A DNA stretch of 64,000 bases from Curtobacterium sp. VKM Ac-2922 (GCF_022815645.1 NZ_JALGRO010000007.1:1-64000), one strand, 5' to 3'; positions 39,418-48,037 are shown, counted from the first letter of the stretch. The notes: generated by a model from the letters alone, not told the origin. Made by a program: numbers and translations.

Positions 39418-40395
39418 ATGCACGCCATCACCTTCGACGCCCCCGGCGACGAGCACGTCCTGACCCTCTCCGAGCTTCCCGACCCCACGCCCGCCGACGG
39501 CGAGGTCCTGGTCGAGGTCGCCGCCGCCGGCGTCAACAACGCCGACCTGCAGCAGCGCCAGGGGCACTACCCGCCGCCGCCCGGCGCGTCGGACGCCCTC
39601 GGCCTCGAGGTGTCCGGCACGATCCGGGCGCTCGGCCCGGGCGTCACGGGCTGGGCCGTCGGCGACCGGGTCTGCGCCCTGCTCGCCGGTGGCGGGTACG
39701 CCTCGATGGCCGTCGTCCCCGCGTCGCAGCTGCTGCCCGTGCCCGACGGGCTCGACCTGGTGCAGGTCGCGGCGCTGCCCGAAGCCGCCTGCACGGTGTA
39801 CTCGAACATCGGCATGATCGCCGGGCTGCGCCCCGGGCAGACGCTGCTGGTGCACGGCGGCACGGGCGGCATGGGCTCGCACGCCGTGCTGTGGGCGAAG
39901 GCCCTCGGCGCGCGCGTCATCGCGACGTCGGGTGGGGAGCGCAAGGTCGCCGCGTCCCGCGAGCTCGGCGCGGACCTGGTGATCGACCACCGCACCGAGG
40001 ACTTCGTCGCCCGCGCCCGGGAGTTCACCGACGGCGCCGGGGTCGACGTCGTGCTCGACGTGGTCGGGCCGGCGTACCTGCAGCGGAACCTCGAGGTGCT
40101 CGCGAAGAACGGGCACCTGGCCGTCATCGCAGCGGGCAGCGGCTCCGAGGCCACGCTGCCCTTCGGCCTGATGATGCAGCAGCGCGCGACCATCAGCGGT
40201 ACGACCCTGCGCGCGCGTCCCCTTGCGGAGAAGGCCGCGATCGTCGCTGCCGTCCGCCAGCACGTCTGGCCCTTCGTCGAGGACGGCAGCGTCCACCCGG
40301 TGGTCGACGCGGTGCTGCCGCTCGCCCAGGCGGGCGACGCGCACCGGCGGATCGCGAGTGGTGACGTGATCGGCAAGCTGCTGCTGACGCCGTAG
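39418..40395 (+). CDS. zinc-independent quinone oxidoreductase (QOR-type MDR)
   Basis: A 325-aa medium-chain dehydrogenase/reductase: AAAGVNNADLQQRQGHYPPPPGASDALGLEVSG and the NADPH fold LLVHGGTGGMGSHAVLWAKALGA. Zinc-binding Cys/His residues are missing, which is typical of NAD(P)H:quinone oxidoreductases and enoyl reductases. Probably a detoxifying one-electron-avoiding reductase. TAGCGT six bases before the ATG suggests a leaderless transcript. Confidence 0.9.
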   Translation: MHAITFDAPGDEHVLTLSELPDPTPADGEVLVEVAAAGVNNADLQQRQGHYPPPPGASDALGLEVSGTIRALGPGVTGWAVGDRVCALLAGGGYASMAVVPASQLLPVPDGLDLVQVAALPEAACTVYSNIGMIAGLRPGQTLLVHGGTGGMGSHAVLWAKALGARVIATSGGERKVAASRELGADLVIDHRTEDFVARAREFTDGAGVDVVLDVVGPAYLQRNLEVLAKNGHLAVIAAGSGSEATLPFGLMMQQRATISGTTLRARPLAEKAAIVAAVRQHVWPFVEDGSVHPVVDAVLPLAQAGDAHRRIASGDVIGKLLLTP

Positions 40396-40405
40396 TCCGC
40401 ACGGT

Positions 40406-40450
40406 CTGGAGGCCCGGGGCCGGTCCGTCGGGCCGGCACCAGGCCTCCAG
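40406..40450 (+). terminator. hairpin after the quinone oxidoreductase gene
   Basis: ctggaggcc (40406-40414) / ggcctccag (40442-40450) with further G/C pairing inside, 11 bp after the stop. Confidence 0.6.
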
Positions 40451-40475
40451 GCGGTCGCGTCGCGCCCCGGTGCGG

Positions 40476-40507
40476 ACATCGCGCCCCTGCCTGCGCGGGC
40501 GCGACGT
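40476..40507. repeat. inverted repeat C of the convergent-junction family
   Basis: acatcgcgccc (40476-40486) / gggcgcgacgt (40497-40507), one mismatch, between the convergent QOR and ABC ATPase genes. Read on the minus strand, the flank GCACCCC is also shared with copies A and B. Confidence 0.7.
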
Positions 40508-40520
40508 GCGCGCCGGGGTG

Positions 40521-41267
40521 CTACGCGCCGACGCGCGCCAGGAACTCGACCAGCGCCGGGTGCTGCGGGGCGTCGAGCACCGCGGACGGCGGTCCCTGCT
40601 CGACGACCTCGCCGCGGTGCAGGAAGACGATGCGGTCGGCGACGTTCCGCGCGAACTGCATCTCGTGCGTCGTCATCAGGATCGTCGAGCCCTGCTGCCG
40701 CAGCTCGCGCACCAGGTCGAGGACCTCGCCGACGAGCATCGGGTCGAGTGCACTCGTGACCTCGTCGAGCAGCAGCAGCTCGGGGTCGGACGCGATCGCC
40801 CGCACGATCGCCACGCGCTGCTGCTGCCCGCCGGACAGCCGGTCCGGGTACGCGCCCGCGAAGTCGCCCAGACCGATCCGGTCGAGCAGTCGTCGGGCGG
40901 TCGTCTCGGCGGCGGCGCGGCGGACGCCGTGCACCCGGCGCGACGCGAGCGTGACGTTGTCGAGCACGGTCATGTGCGGGAACAGGTTGAACTGCTGGAA
41001 CACGACGCCGATGCGGGCGCGGGTGGCGTCGACGTCGACCCGGGGGTCCGACACGTCGATGCCCTGCAGCAGGACCTGGCCGTCGTCGATGCCCTCGAGC
41101 AGGTTCACGGTCTTGAGCAGCGTCGACTTGCCCGAGCCCGAGGCGCCGATCACGCAGATCACCTGGTGGCGCTCGAGCGTCAGGTCGATGCCGCGCAGCA
41201 CCTGGTGCTCGCCGAACGCCTTGCGGAGTCCCCGGAGTTCGAGCACGGGGACGGTCCCGGTGGTCAT
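40521..41267 (-). CDS. polar amino acid ABC transporter ATP-binding protein
   Basis: A 248-aa ATPase of the GlnQ/HisP type: Walker A GASGSGKST, Q-loop QQFNLFPHMT, signature LSGGQQQR, Walker B LLLLDEVTSALD and H-loop TTHEM. Powers import with the permease encoded just upstream; its ATG overlaps the permease stop (ATGA). The substrate class is amino acids or amino-acid-like compounds; the exact ligand is unknown. Confidence 0.93.
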   Translation of the reverse strand: MTTGTVPVLELRGLRKAFGEHQVLRGIDLTLERHQVICVIGASGSGKSTLLKTVNLLEGIDDGQVLLQGIDVSDPRVDVDATRARIGVVFQQFNLFPHMTVLDNVTLASRRVHGVRRAAAETTARRLLDRIGLGDFAGAYPDRLSGGQQQRVAIVRAIASDPELLLLDEVTSALDPMLVGEVLDLVRELRQQGSTILMTTHEMQFARNVADRIVFLHRGEVVEQGPPSAVLDAPQHPALVEFLARVGA

Positions 41268-42124
41268 ACGGTGCCGCCGATCTGTTCGCGACGCTGCTGG
41301 CGCCGGGCGATGGCGTCCGTGACGCGGATGAGCGGCAGGCTGATCACGACGAACAGCAGGCCGGCCACCAGGTACGGGGTGAAGTTGTAGGTCTCGGCCT
41401 GGGCGATCTGCGCACTCCGGACCGCGTCGACCGCGCCGAGGATCGACACCAGACCGACGTCCTTCTGCATCGAGACGAAGTCGTTCATGAGCGCGGGCGT
41501 GACCTTGCGGACGGCCTGCGGCAGGACGACCAGCCGCAGCGTCTGGGTGTGGGACAGGCCGAGGGACCGGGCGGCCAGGCGCTGGGAGGGGTGGACGGCC
41601 TCCATGCCGGCGCGCAGCACCTCGGCCACGTACGACGAGTACGTCAGCACGATCGCGATCGTGCCCCAGAACTCCGGCGCCAGCCGGGGGAAGACCCCCA
41701 GGCCCGGCAGCCCGAAGCCGACCAGGTACAGCACGATGATCAGGGGCAGACCGCGGAACAGGTCGGTGTACCCGGTGGCGAGCATCCGCAGCGGGAAGAA
41801 CACCGGGCTCTGCAGACCGCGCACGACTGCCAGCAGCGTGCCGAACACCGCGACGCCGATGGCTGCGAAGAACAGGATCCGGACGTTCAGCCACAGCCCG
41901 AGCAGGATCTCCGGGAACGTCGAGGCGGCGACACCCGGGTCGAAGAACGACTGCTGGACTGCGGCCCAACCGGGGGTGTTCACGACGCCGAAGTACACGA
42001 CCGCCGCCACGACCAGTGTCGACGCGACCGAGGCCAGGACCGCCCGGCGGCCTCGCTGGCGACGGTAGATCCGGCGCTCGAGCTCTACCGGGCTGGGCGG
42101 GACCGGTGCCGACGCGTCGGTCAC
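41264..42124 (-). CDS. amino acid ABC transporter permease
   Basis: A 286-aa HisM-type permease with about five spans and the EAA loop EAVHPSQRLAARSLGLSHTQTLRLVVLPQAVRKVTPAL that docks the ATPase. The GTG at 42124 follows a tandem array of AGGAGC hexamers that could provide several ribosome-binding sites. It overlaps the ATPase gene by 4 nt. Confidence 0.92.
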   Translation of the reverse strand: MTDASAPVPPSPVELERRIYRRQRGRRAVLASVASTLVVAAVVYFGVVNTPGWAAVQQSFFDPGVAASTFPEILLGLWLNVRILFFAAIGVAVFGTLLAVVRGLQSPVFFPLRMLATGYTDLFRGLPLIIVLYLVGFGLPGLGVFPRLAPEFWGTIAIVLTYSSYVAEVLRAGMEAVHPSQRLAARSLGLSHTQTLRLVVLPQAVRKVTPALMNDFVSMQKDVGLVSILGAVDAVRSAQIAQAETYNFTPYLVAGLLFVVISLPLIRVTDAIARRQQRREQIGGTV

Positions 42125-42128
42125 GGGC

Positions 42129-42172
<44 letters not shown>

Positions 42173-42189
42173 GGGGACGGACACGCGCG

Positions 42190-43011
42190 CTACTTCAGGA
42201 CCGGGGTGTTCGTCGCGGACGACAGCCACTGCTTCTGCAGCGCCGCGAGCGTGCCGTCGTCGTCGAGCGCCTTCAGGGCCTTGTCGACCTTGGCGGTCAG
42301 GGCCGAGTCCTTCGGCAGCACGAAGCCGAACTGGTCGCCCTTTCCGTCGGCGGGGAACTGCGCCGAGACCGCGCCGTCGTCGAGCTGCGCGCCGGACATG
42401 GTGAAAGCGGTCGGTAGGTCGGTGACGATCGCGTCGATCTGGCCGGACTTGAGCGCCAGCACCGCGTCGTCGTTCGAGTTGAAGACCTGCGGGGTGACGC
42501 CGAGCACCTGCTTGACGCTGGCGATGCTCGTCGACCCGGCGGCCACCCCGATGGTGTCCTGCTTGAGCGCGGCGACGGTGGTGTCGTCCTTCGCCTTGGA
42601 CTTGGCGGTCGTCACGACGGCCTGCGTGGTCGTGTAGTACGGCGACGACATGTCCACGGCCTTCTTGCGCTGGGACGAGATCGAGAACTGCTGCAGGTTG
42701 AGGTCCCAGTCCTTCGGGCCCGGAGCCACCGCGCTGTCGAAGGTGCTGCGCTTCCACACCACGTCGGACTTCGCGTAGCCCATCTGCTTCGCGACGGCGT
42801 AGGCCACGGCGGACTCGAAGCCCTTGCCGGACTGCGGCTTGTTGTCCTCGACCCAGGGCGAGTACGCGGGCTGCCCGGTCGCGATCGTGAGCTTGCCGTC
42901 GGTGACGGTGCCGTCCGAGCCCGTGCTGCCGCCGGCCGAGCAGGCGGTGAGCGCGAGGGCAGCGACGACGGTGGTCGCGAGGGCGAGGGAGAGACGGAAC
43001 GATCGAGTCAC
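42190..43011 (-). CDS. amino acid ABC transporter substrate-binding lipoprotein
   Basis: A 273-aa SBP_bac_3 protein. Signal MTRSFRLSLALATTVVAALALTAC with lipobox LTAC, then GKLTIATGQPAYSPWVEDN and later DAIVTDLPTAF typical of cluster F amino-acid binding proteins. Ligand unknown. The GTG start at 43011 has a TACAAT -10 about 40 bp upstream. Its gene begins the transporter unit and follows the cupin gene by 152 bp. Confidence 0.91.
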   Translation of the reverse strand: MTRSFRLSLALATTVVAALALTACSAGGSTGSDGTVTDGKLTIATGQPAYSPWVEDNKPQSGKGFESAVAYAVAKQMGYAKSDVVWKRSTFDSAVAPGPKDWDLNLQQFSISSQRKKAVDMSSPYYTTTQAVVTTAKSKAKDDTTVAALKQDTIGVAAGSTSIASVKQVLGVTPQVFNSNDDAVLALKSGQIDAIVTDLPTAFTMSGAQLDDGAVSAQFPADGKGDQFGFVLPKDSALTAKVDKALKALDDDGTLAALQKQWLSSATNTPVLK

Positions 43012-43050
43012 GGTCGGGCCTTCGTGCTGGGGGCGTGGGGGCAAGGACGA

Positions 43051-43056
43051 ATTGTA
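43051..43056 (-). promoter_or_regulatory. -10 element upstream of the ABC transporter genes
   Basis: The minus strand reads TACAAT (extended by GG upstream), about 39 bp before the binding-protein GTG. No clear -35 at 17-18 bp. Confidence 0.45.
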
Positions 43057-43163
43057 CCGGCAGGTGGGATACCAGCACGTGTCGGGCGTCGCGCGACGTC
43101 GCACACGGGCGTGGTCGAGGGGCGGCGGGGGCTGCGGGGGCGGGCGCGAGGGCACCCGGGCGC

Positions 43164-43640
43164 TCAGGCCAGGGTGAAGTCCTCGAACGAGAAGCCGGGC
43201 GACACCAGGCAGCTCAGCAGCACCTCGCCGTCGCCGGGGAGCGTGCGCTGCCAGACCCCGCCGCGTACGAACGCCTGCGCGTCGTTCACCCGGTCGCGCC
43301 CGGCGTCCGGCCCGAGGGTGATCGTCGCGCCCGGCTCCGGGGACTCCCCCGACCCGCCGAGCTGCAGGTCGACGGTGTCCGGCCCGTGCCACATCCAGAC
43401 CTCGTCGCTCGTGACCCGGTGCCACGCCGATGCCTCGCCCGGGGGCAGCAGGAAGTGGATGAGTGTCGCCGCGGGCCGCTCGCCACCGCGCACCTGCACC
43501 GTCGCGGGCGAGGTCCAGGTGCGGACGTACCAGCCGCCCTCGGGGTGGGGTTCCATGCCGAGCGCTGCTGCCCGCTTCGGGACGTCGAGCCACTCGATGA
43601 GCTCGCCGTCGACCGTCCGTCGCGCCATCTGTCCGTTCAT
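43164..43640 (-). CDS. DUF985-type cupin protein
   Basis: A 158-aa cupin: LGMEPHPEGGWYVRTW is the family N-terminal signature, followed by cupin motifs FLLPPGEASAWHRVTSDEVWMWHGPD and a C-terminal VSPGFSFEDF. The family includes proteins of unknown activity. It lies 36 bp after the deaminase-like gene on the same strand and is probably the last gene of that operon. Confidence 0.85.
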   Translation of the reverse strand: MNGQMARRTVDGELIEWLDVPKRAAALGMEPHPEGGWYVRTWTSPATVQVRGGERPAATLIHFLLPPGEASAWHRVTSDEVWMWHGPDTVDLQLGGSGESPEPGATITLGPDAGRDRVNDAQAFVRGGVWQRTLPGDGEVLLSCLVSPGFSFEDFTLA

Positions 43641-43676
43641 CCGACCATCATCCCGCGCGGACGGCCTGGTCTGCGA

Positions 43677-44969
43677 TCACCGGGCGACCAGCACGCCGTC
43701 CTGGGCGCGGACCCGCCCGCGCACCACCGTCGCGACGGCCCGCCCGGCACCGTCCTCGACGAGTTCGGCGAGCGCGTCGGGCACGGTCCGCGCGTCGACG
43801 TCGAACACGGCCAGGTCTGCCCGGGCCCCGACGGCCAGGTGCCCGATCCGGTCCGGGCCCACCGCCAGCCCCATCGCGTGCGCTCCGCCGAGCGTCGCCG
43901 CCGCCAGCAGCCGCTCGTGCAGGTCGTGGTCGCCGTATCCCTGCGCGCGGGCGATCCGGTGCAGCGCGGTGACGTCGGCCATCAGGTCGAGCGACGGGGA
44001 CGAGGACAGTGAGTCCGTGCCGATCGCGACGGGGCTGCCTTCGCGCAGGTAGTCGGCGACGGGTGGCGGGTCGAGTCCGATGACGGCGTTCGAGCGTGGG
44101 CAGAGCGCGACCGCGGTCCCCCGGGCACGCAGCAGCGCGCGGTCGGCGGCCGTCATGTAGACGCCGTGCGCGATGTGGCAGTCCGGCCCGAGCACGCCGA
44201 GCCGGTCGACGAACGAGGTCGCGCTCGCGCCGAACCCGAGCGCGCGCATGGCCCGGAACGACGGCACGTTCGCCAGGTGCCAGTCGGTGCCGTGCTCGAG
44301 CGACGAAGCCAGTCGTTCGCCCTCGAAGGCGGCCTCGCCGAGGTGCAGGTGCAGCCGCAGGCCACGCTGGCGGACGATGTCCGGCAGCTCGAGCAGCGGG
44401 GCGACGTCGAGGGAGTACGGCGCGTGCGGGGACAGGCCGGCGCCGGGGCTGGTCGGGATGCGCGCGAGCTCGTCGAGCACCTGGTCGCGCCCGTGTTCCT
44501 GCCACGCCGCGTTCTCCCAGTCCATCACCTCCCAGTAGGCGATCCCGCCCAGACCGGCGTCCTGCAGGGCCGTCGCTGCCTCGATGTCGGTGACGATGTC
44601 CGCGATGCTCGTCACCCCGGCGGCGATCGACTGCGCGGCGCCGGCCGCCGCCTCGGCGCGCCAGTCGTGCTCGCCCGCGTAGACGTCGTTGAACGCGCTG
44701 GCCCAGTCTTCGAATCCCCCGTACTGGCCGCGCCCGACACTGGCCATGCCGGTGTACTGCAGGTGCGAGTGCGCGTTCACGAGCCCGGGCAGCAGCGCCC
44801 CACGCCAGCGTCGTTCGGTCCACGTCGAGCCGTCCAGCTGGTCGACGACCCAAGAGCGCTCGCCGACGTGCAGGATCCGGCCGTCGCGCACCGCCACGGC
44901 GCCGTCGGCAATCGGCGGCGCGGTCATCGGCACGACGATGCGCGCGGAGTGGACGGTCGTCTCGCTCAT
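43677..44969 (-). CDS. TRZ/ATZ-family amidohydrolase, probable nucleoside-type deaminase
   Basis: A 430-aa metal-dependent hydrolase. Metal ligands and catalytic residues are visible: HxH in NAHSHLQ (His67, His69), HLHLGEAAFEGE, AHGVYMT, CPRSNAVIG and the Asp of GTDSLSSSPS. This pattern belongs to S-adenosylhomocysteine/5'-methylthioadenosine/5'-deoxyadenosine deaminases, guanine deaminases and aminofutalosine deaminases. Its ATG overlaps the SAHH-like stop (ATGA), so both proteins are made together; a deaminase for an adenosyl compound is the natural reading, but unproved. Confidence 0.8.
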   Translation of the reverse strand: MSETTVHSARIVVPMTAPPIADGAVAVRDGRILHVGERSWVVDQLDGSTWTERRWRGALLPGLVNAHSHLQYTGMASVGRGQYGGFEDWASAFNDVYAGEHDWRAEAAAGAAQSIAAGVTSIADIVTDIEAATALQDAGLGGIAYWEVMDWENAAWQEHGRDQVLDELARIPTSPGAGLSPHAPYSLDVAPLLELPDIVRQRGLRLHLHLGEAAFEGERLASSLEHGTDWHLANVPSFRAMRALGFGASATSFVDRLGVLGPDCHIAHGVYMTAADRALLRARGTAVALCPRSNAVIGLDPPPVADYLREGSPVAIGTDSLSSSPSLDLMADVTALHRIARAQGYGDHDLHERLLAAATLGGAHAMGLAVGPDRIGHLAVGARADLAVFDVDARTVPDALAELVEDGAGRAVATVVRGRVRAQDGVLVAR

Positions 44970-46669
44970 GCGGGGGCTCCGAAGCGGGTCGTCCGGACGT
45001 CCGGCTGGCGGTCGGCCGGCTGCGCGGCGACCGGGACGGGAGGCTCGGCTCGGCTGCCGAACGCGGCCAGCGCCGCGCGGGCGGTCGCGTCGTCCACCGC
45101 GGGGTCGACGGGCACGACGGCCCGGTCGAGTTCGTCGCCGCGCTCGAGCAGCATCCGGACGGCGCCGAGCTGCACCGCGAACGACAGGTCCATGATCTCG
45201 ATCGGGTTGCCCTCGGCGGCGGTGATGTTGATGCACCCGCCGTCGTCGAGCACCAGGACGCCGTGCTCGGCGCCCGGGAAGGTGAAGCGTTCGGCCTTCC
45301 GTCCCACGACGACCCGCTCGGCGCCCGTCGCGAGCGCGGCGTCGATCGCGATCTCCTGGTCGACCCCGCCCGCGACCGCGACGACCGCATCGGCAGCGCA
45401 GGCGCGGAGCACCTCGACCGTGATGGTGTCCGCGACCCCCGTCGCACTCATCACCAGGTCGGCATCGCGGACGGCCTCGATCAGCGGCGCGACGGCGTGT
45501 CCGGCGAACCGGGCCTGCAGCGCACGCACCGGGTCGGTCTCGGCGACCGTCACATGGAAGCCGAGCGCGCGGAGCACCAGGGCGACCCCCTCGCCGACGT
45601 GCCCGTACCCGACGACGACCGCCGAGCCTCCAGGCCGGACCGTGTGCGTACCGGACGGCAGCGCGTCGACCAGGTCGAGCACCGCGAACACCGTCGACTG
45701 CCCGGTGCCGTACCGGTTGTCGAAGAAGGTCTTGGTGCGGGCGTCGTTCACGGCGACCACGGGGATGCCGAGCTGCCCTCGGTCGGCCAGCACGCGCAGG
45801 GCCGTCAGGCCGCTCGTGGTCTCCTCCGCAGCGCCGACCATCGTCGGCAGCAGGTCCGGGCGTTCCTGGTGGGCGAGTCGGATGACGTGCGCGCCGTCGT
45901 CGAGCAGGACGTGCGGCCGCGTGTCGAGCATCGCGAGCGCCAGGGCCTTCTGCTCGTCCAGCGTGGCGGAGCTGTCGGCGAAGACCGGCAGGCCGGTCCG
46001 GCGCAGCACCGCGGCGACGGCGTCGTCGGTCTCGTCGGCGTGCGCGTAGACGACGACCTCGGCGCCGGCCTCACGCAGCAGCAGGGACAGCACGGCGGTC
46101 TTCGGCTCGAGCACCATCGCGACGCCGATCCGGGTCCCGCGCAGCAGTCCCTGGTCGCGGAGCTCGGCGGCGACCGCACGCGAGACCGGCATCGCGCGGC
46201 GGGCCCAGCGCAGGCGGGCCTCGGCGGCGGGGTCGTCCTCGGGCTCGCGGCCTGTCGACACCAGGGACACGTCGTCCGAGGTCATCGGCACGCCGAGCAC
46301 ACCGGGACGGACGGGGGTGACGGGGCCGAAGGCGTCCTCGTCGACGGCGGGCTGGTGGCGTCCGGCGTCGATGACCACGAGCGTGTGGCCGCGAGGCTGG
46401 TCCGCCGCCGGCACCGCGATCGCGCTCTGCACCGCGGTCGCGCTCTGCTCCGGCGTGCCGAGACACCAGAGGTGGTCGATGCGCTCGTCTGCTGCTGCGG
46501 CACGGGCACCCAGGGCGGTCAGCAGTGCGTCGAGGGCTGCGGCGTCGCGCGGGTCGCCGCCGATGATGCGGAACCGGCGAGCCGCGATGAGCAGGTTGGT
46601 CGTGCGGGCGAGGTGCCGGACGGCCGCCGAGGCCCACGCCAGCGTGTCGGGGTCGGGGCGCATCGGCAT
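44966..46669 (-). CDS. S-adenosylhomocysteine hydrolase homologue with altered active site
   Basis: A 567-aa protein. Residues about 1-150 are an extra domain not found in AdoHcy hydrolase. The rest follows the AdoHcyase fold: EETTSG (282-287), VNDARTKTFFDN (307-318, with the catalytic Lys and Asp) and NAD site VVGYGHVGEG. But aligned on TAVL, the positions of human His55, Thr57 and Glu59 are Val186, Glu188 and Lys190; the GHP histidine is Asn (AEGNP, 485-489), GHFD is GGVD, and the KPDHYRY tail is missing. Substrate is therefore probably not plain AdoHcy. Confidence 0.8.
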   Translation of the reverse strand: MPMRPDPDTLAWASAAVRHLARTTNLLIAARRFRIIGGDPRDAAALDALLTALGARAAAADERIDHLWCLGTPEQSATAVQSAIAVPAADQPRGHTLVVIDAGRHQPAVDEDAFGPVTPVRPGVLGVPMTSDDVSLVSTGREPEDDPAAEARLRWARRAMPVSRAVAAELRDQGLLRGTRIGVAMVLEPKTAVLSLLLREAGAEVVVYAHADETDDAVAAVLRRTGLPVFADSSATLDEQKALALAMLDTRPHVLLDDGAHVIRLAHQERPDLLPTMVGAAEETTSGLTALRVLADRGQLGIPVVAVNDARTKTFFDNRYGTGQSTVFAVLDLVDALPSGTHTVRPGGSAVVVGYGHVGEGVALVLRALGFHVTVAETDPVRALQARFAGHAVAPLIEAVRDADLVMSATGVADTITVEVLRACAADAVVAVAGGVDQEIAIDAALATGAERVVVGRKAERFTFPGAEHGVLVLDDGGCINITAAEGNPIEIMDLSFAVQLGAVRMLLERGDELDRAVVPVDPAVDDATARAALAAFGSRAEPPVPVAAQPADRQPDVRTTRFGAPA

Positions 46670-46689
46670 GGGTCCAGCGTAGGGGCGCG

Positions 46690-47637
46690 TCAGCGCAGCG
46701 CGTGGGGCGGCGGTGCGTCGTACCAGCCCGGCACCCGGGGCTGCGGGGACGCGGCTCGGGCCCGTCGGCGGAAGTGCACCTGCACGCCGATGAGCACCGC
46801 GACGCCGATCGCCGACACGACGGCGAGTCCGACCAGGTAGAGCGTCGTGACCAGCCCGGCGACCGAGGACGGCACGACACCGTTCTGCGCGGCGGACAGC
46901 GGGGTGCCGGTCAGGACGAACGCCAGCACGGTCGAGATCGTGGAGTTCGAGTCGTACAGCGCGTGCAGCACCGACACCGCCACGTAGGTCACCGGCACGG
47001 CCCAGGTCCAGCGGAAGCGCGGTCGGCCGTGTGCGACGCCGAACAGCACCGCCCCCAGGATCGCGGTCCACAGCACGTGTCCCACGGGCGACAGGATCGC
47101 GCGGAGCACCTCGGTCTGCAGCAGCGACGCCAGGTCGATCCCGCGCGTGGTGATCGCGGCGTTGAAGGCGTAGCCCGCCGACTCGAACGCGGCGAACCCG
47201 GCCCCCACCGTCGCACCGAGCAGCGCACCCTGCCGCGCGGTCTTCGGCTGGACGCGCCACCCGACCACGACGAGCAGCACGCCCTTCACGAGTTCCTCGG
47301 CCAGACCCACCGCCAGGTACACCAGCGCGCCCTGCCGCAGGTTCGACTCGAGCAGCGACGCCCCGAGCACGCCGAGGATCCCGCCGACGAAGAACGCCGT
47401 GACGAGCTGCATCGTGCTCACGGTGCCGGTCACCCGCTCGATGACGAAGAGCACGACCGTGAACGGCACGAGGAAGCTGCCGAGCAGGATGATCGTCGGC
47501 ACGAGGTTGGTGTTGCTCGTGTACACGGTGACGACGATCGTGACGACCCACAGCGCGAACCCGACCAGCAGGGTCTTCCACCACCAGCCGTGGCGGTGGT
47601 GCGGGTGGTCCACGGGGACGTCGGCGATCGTGCTCAT
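46690..47637 (-). CDS. PrsW-family intramembrane metalloprotease
   Basis: A 315-aa polytopic protein with about eight spans. Family motifs: EExxK in GLAEELVKG, FExxxY in AAFESAGYAF, His in LSPVGHVLWT and LHALYDS. PrsW cleaves anti-sigma factors in Bacillus; the substrate here is unknown and no sigma/anti-sigma pair is nearby. Start ATG at 47637. It is the first gene of the SAHH-like operon (20-bp gap to the next). Confidence 0.88.
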   Translation of the reverse strand: MSTIADVPVDHPHHRHGWWWKTLLVGFALWVVTIVVTVYTSNTNLVPTIILLGSFLVPFTVVLFVIERVTGTVSTMQLVTAFFVGGILGVLGASLLESNLRQGALVYLAVGLAEELVKGVLLVVVGWRVQPKTARQGALLGATVGAGFAAFESAGYAFNAAITTRGIDLASLLQTEVLRAILSPVGHVLWTAILGAVLFGVAHGRPRFRWTWAVPVTYVAVSVLHALYDSNSTISTVLAFVLTGTPLSAAQNGVVPSSVAGLVTTLYLVGLAVVSAIGVAVLIGVQVHFRRRARAASPQPRVPGWYDAPPPHALR

Positions 47638-47707
47638 GCACCCAGGATGCTCGCCGGTGCGGCCGCTGTTCCGAGCCGGGACGGGAATGTCCTGGTGGTG
47701 TCCGACG

Positions 47708-47713
47708 TACTCT
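47708..47713 (+). promoter_or_regulatory. -10 element of a probable leaderless glutaredoxin promoter
   Basis: TACTCT, six bases before the ATG at 47720, with no Shine-Dalgarno between them. Confidence 0.4.
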
Positions 47714-47719
47714 CTCAGC

Positions 47720-47983
47720 ATGACCGACACGACGTTCGACCAGGTGACCATGTTCGGCGCTGACTGGTGCCGCGACTGCCGGCGCTCGAAGGCGCTGCTC
47801 GACGGGCTCGGGATCGACTACACGTACGTCGACGTCGAGCAGGACCTGTCGGCGGCCGAGCGTGCCGAGGCGATCAGCGGGCGCAAGAACATCCCCGTCG
47901 TGGTGCTGCCGAACGGCAAGCACTTCGTGGAGCCCTCGGACGCCGAGCTGCGTGCCGAGCTCGAGGCGTCCGGCATCGTCTGA
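47720..47983 (+). CDS. glutaredoxin-like protein (mycoredoxin type)
   Basis: An 87-aa thioredoxin-fold protein with the redox motif WCRDC (CxxC, residues about 17-20) and cis-Pro region NIPVVVLPNGKHFVEPS. The pattern WCxxCRRSKALLD is that of mycoredoxin, which reduces mycothiol-protein mixed disulfides in actinobacteria. TACTCT lies six bases before the ATG (47720) with no Shine-Dalgarno, suggesting a leaderless mRNA. Confidence 0.9.
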   Translation: MTDTTFDQVTMFGADWCRDCRRSKALLDGLGIDYTYVDVEQDLSAAERAEAISGRKNIPVVVLPNGKHFVEPSDAELRAELEASGIV

Positions 47984-48020
47984 GCCGGGCGCTGCGCGCG
48001 CTGATCGGCCCGCACCCGGG

Positions 48021-48037
48021 CAGACGTCGGATGGGTC
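48021..48037 (+). promoter_or_regulatory. candidate fucose operator, site 3 (half-conserved)
   Basis: CAGACGTCGGATGGGTC matches the left half and centre of the dyad at 48901-48919 but has a degenerate right half. It lies 15 bp upstream of the lactonase GTG. Confidence 0.4.
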
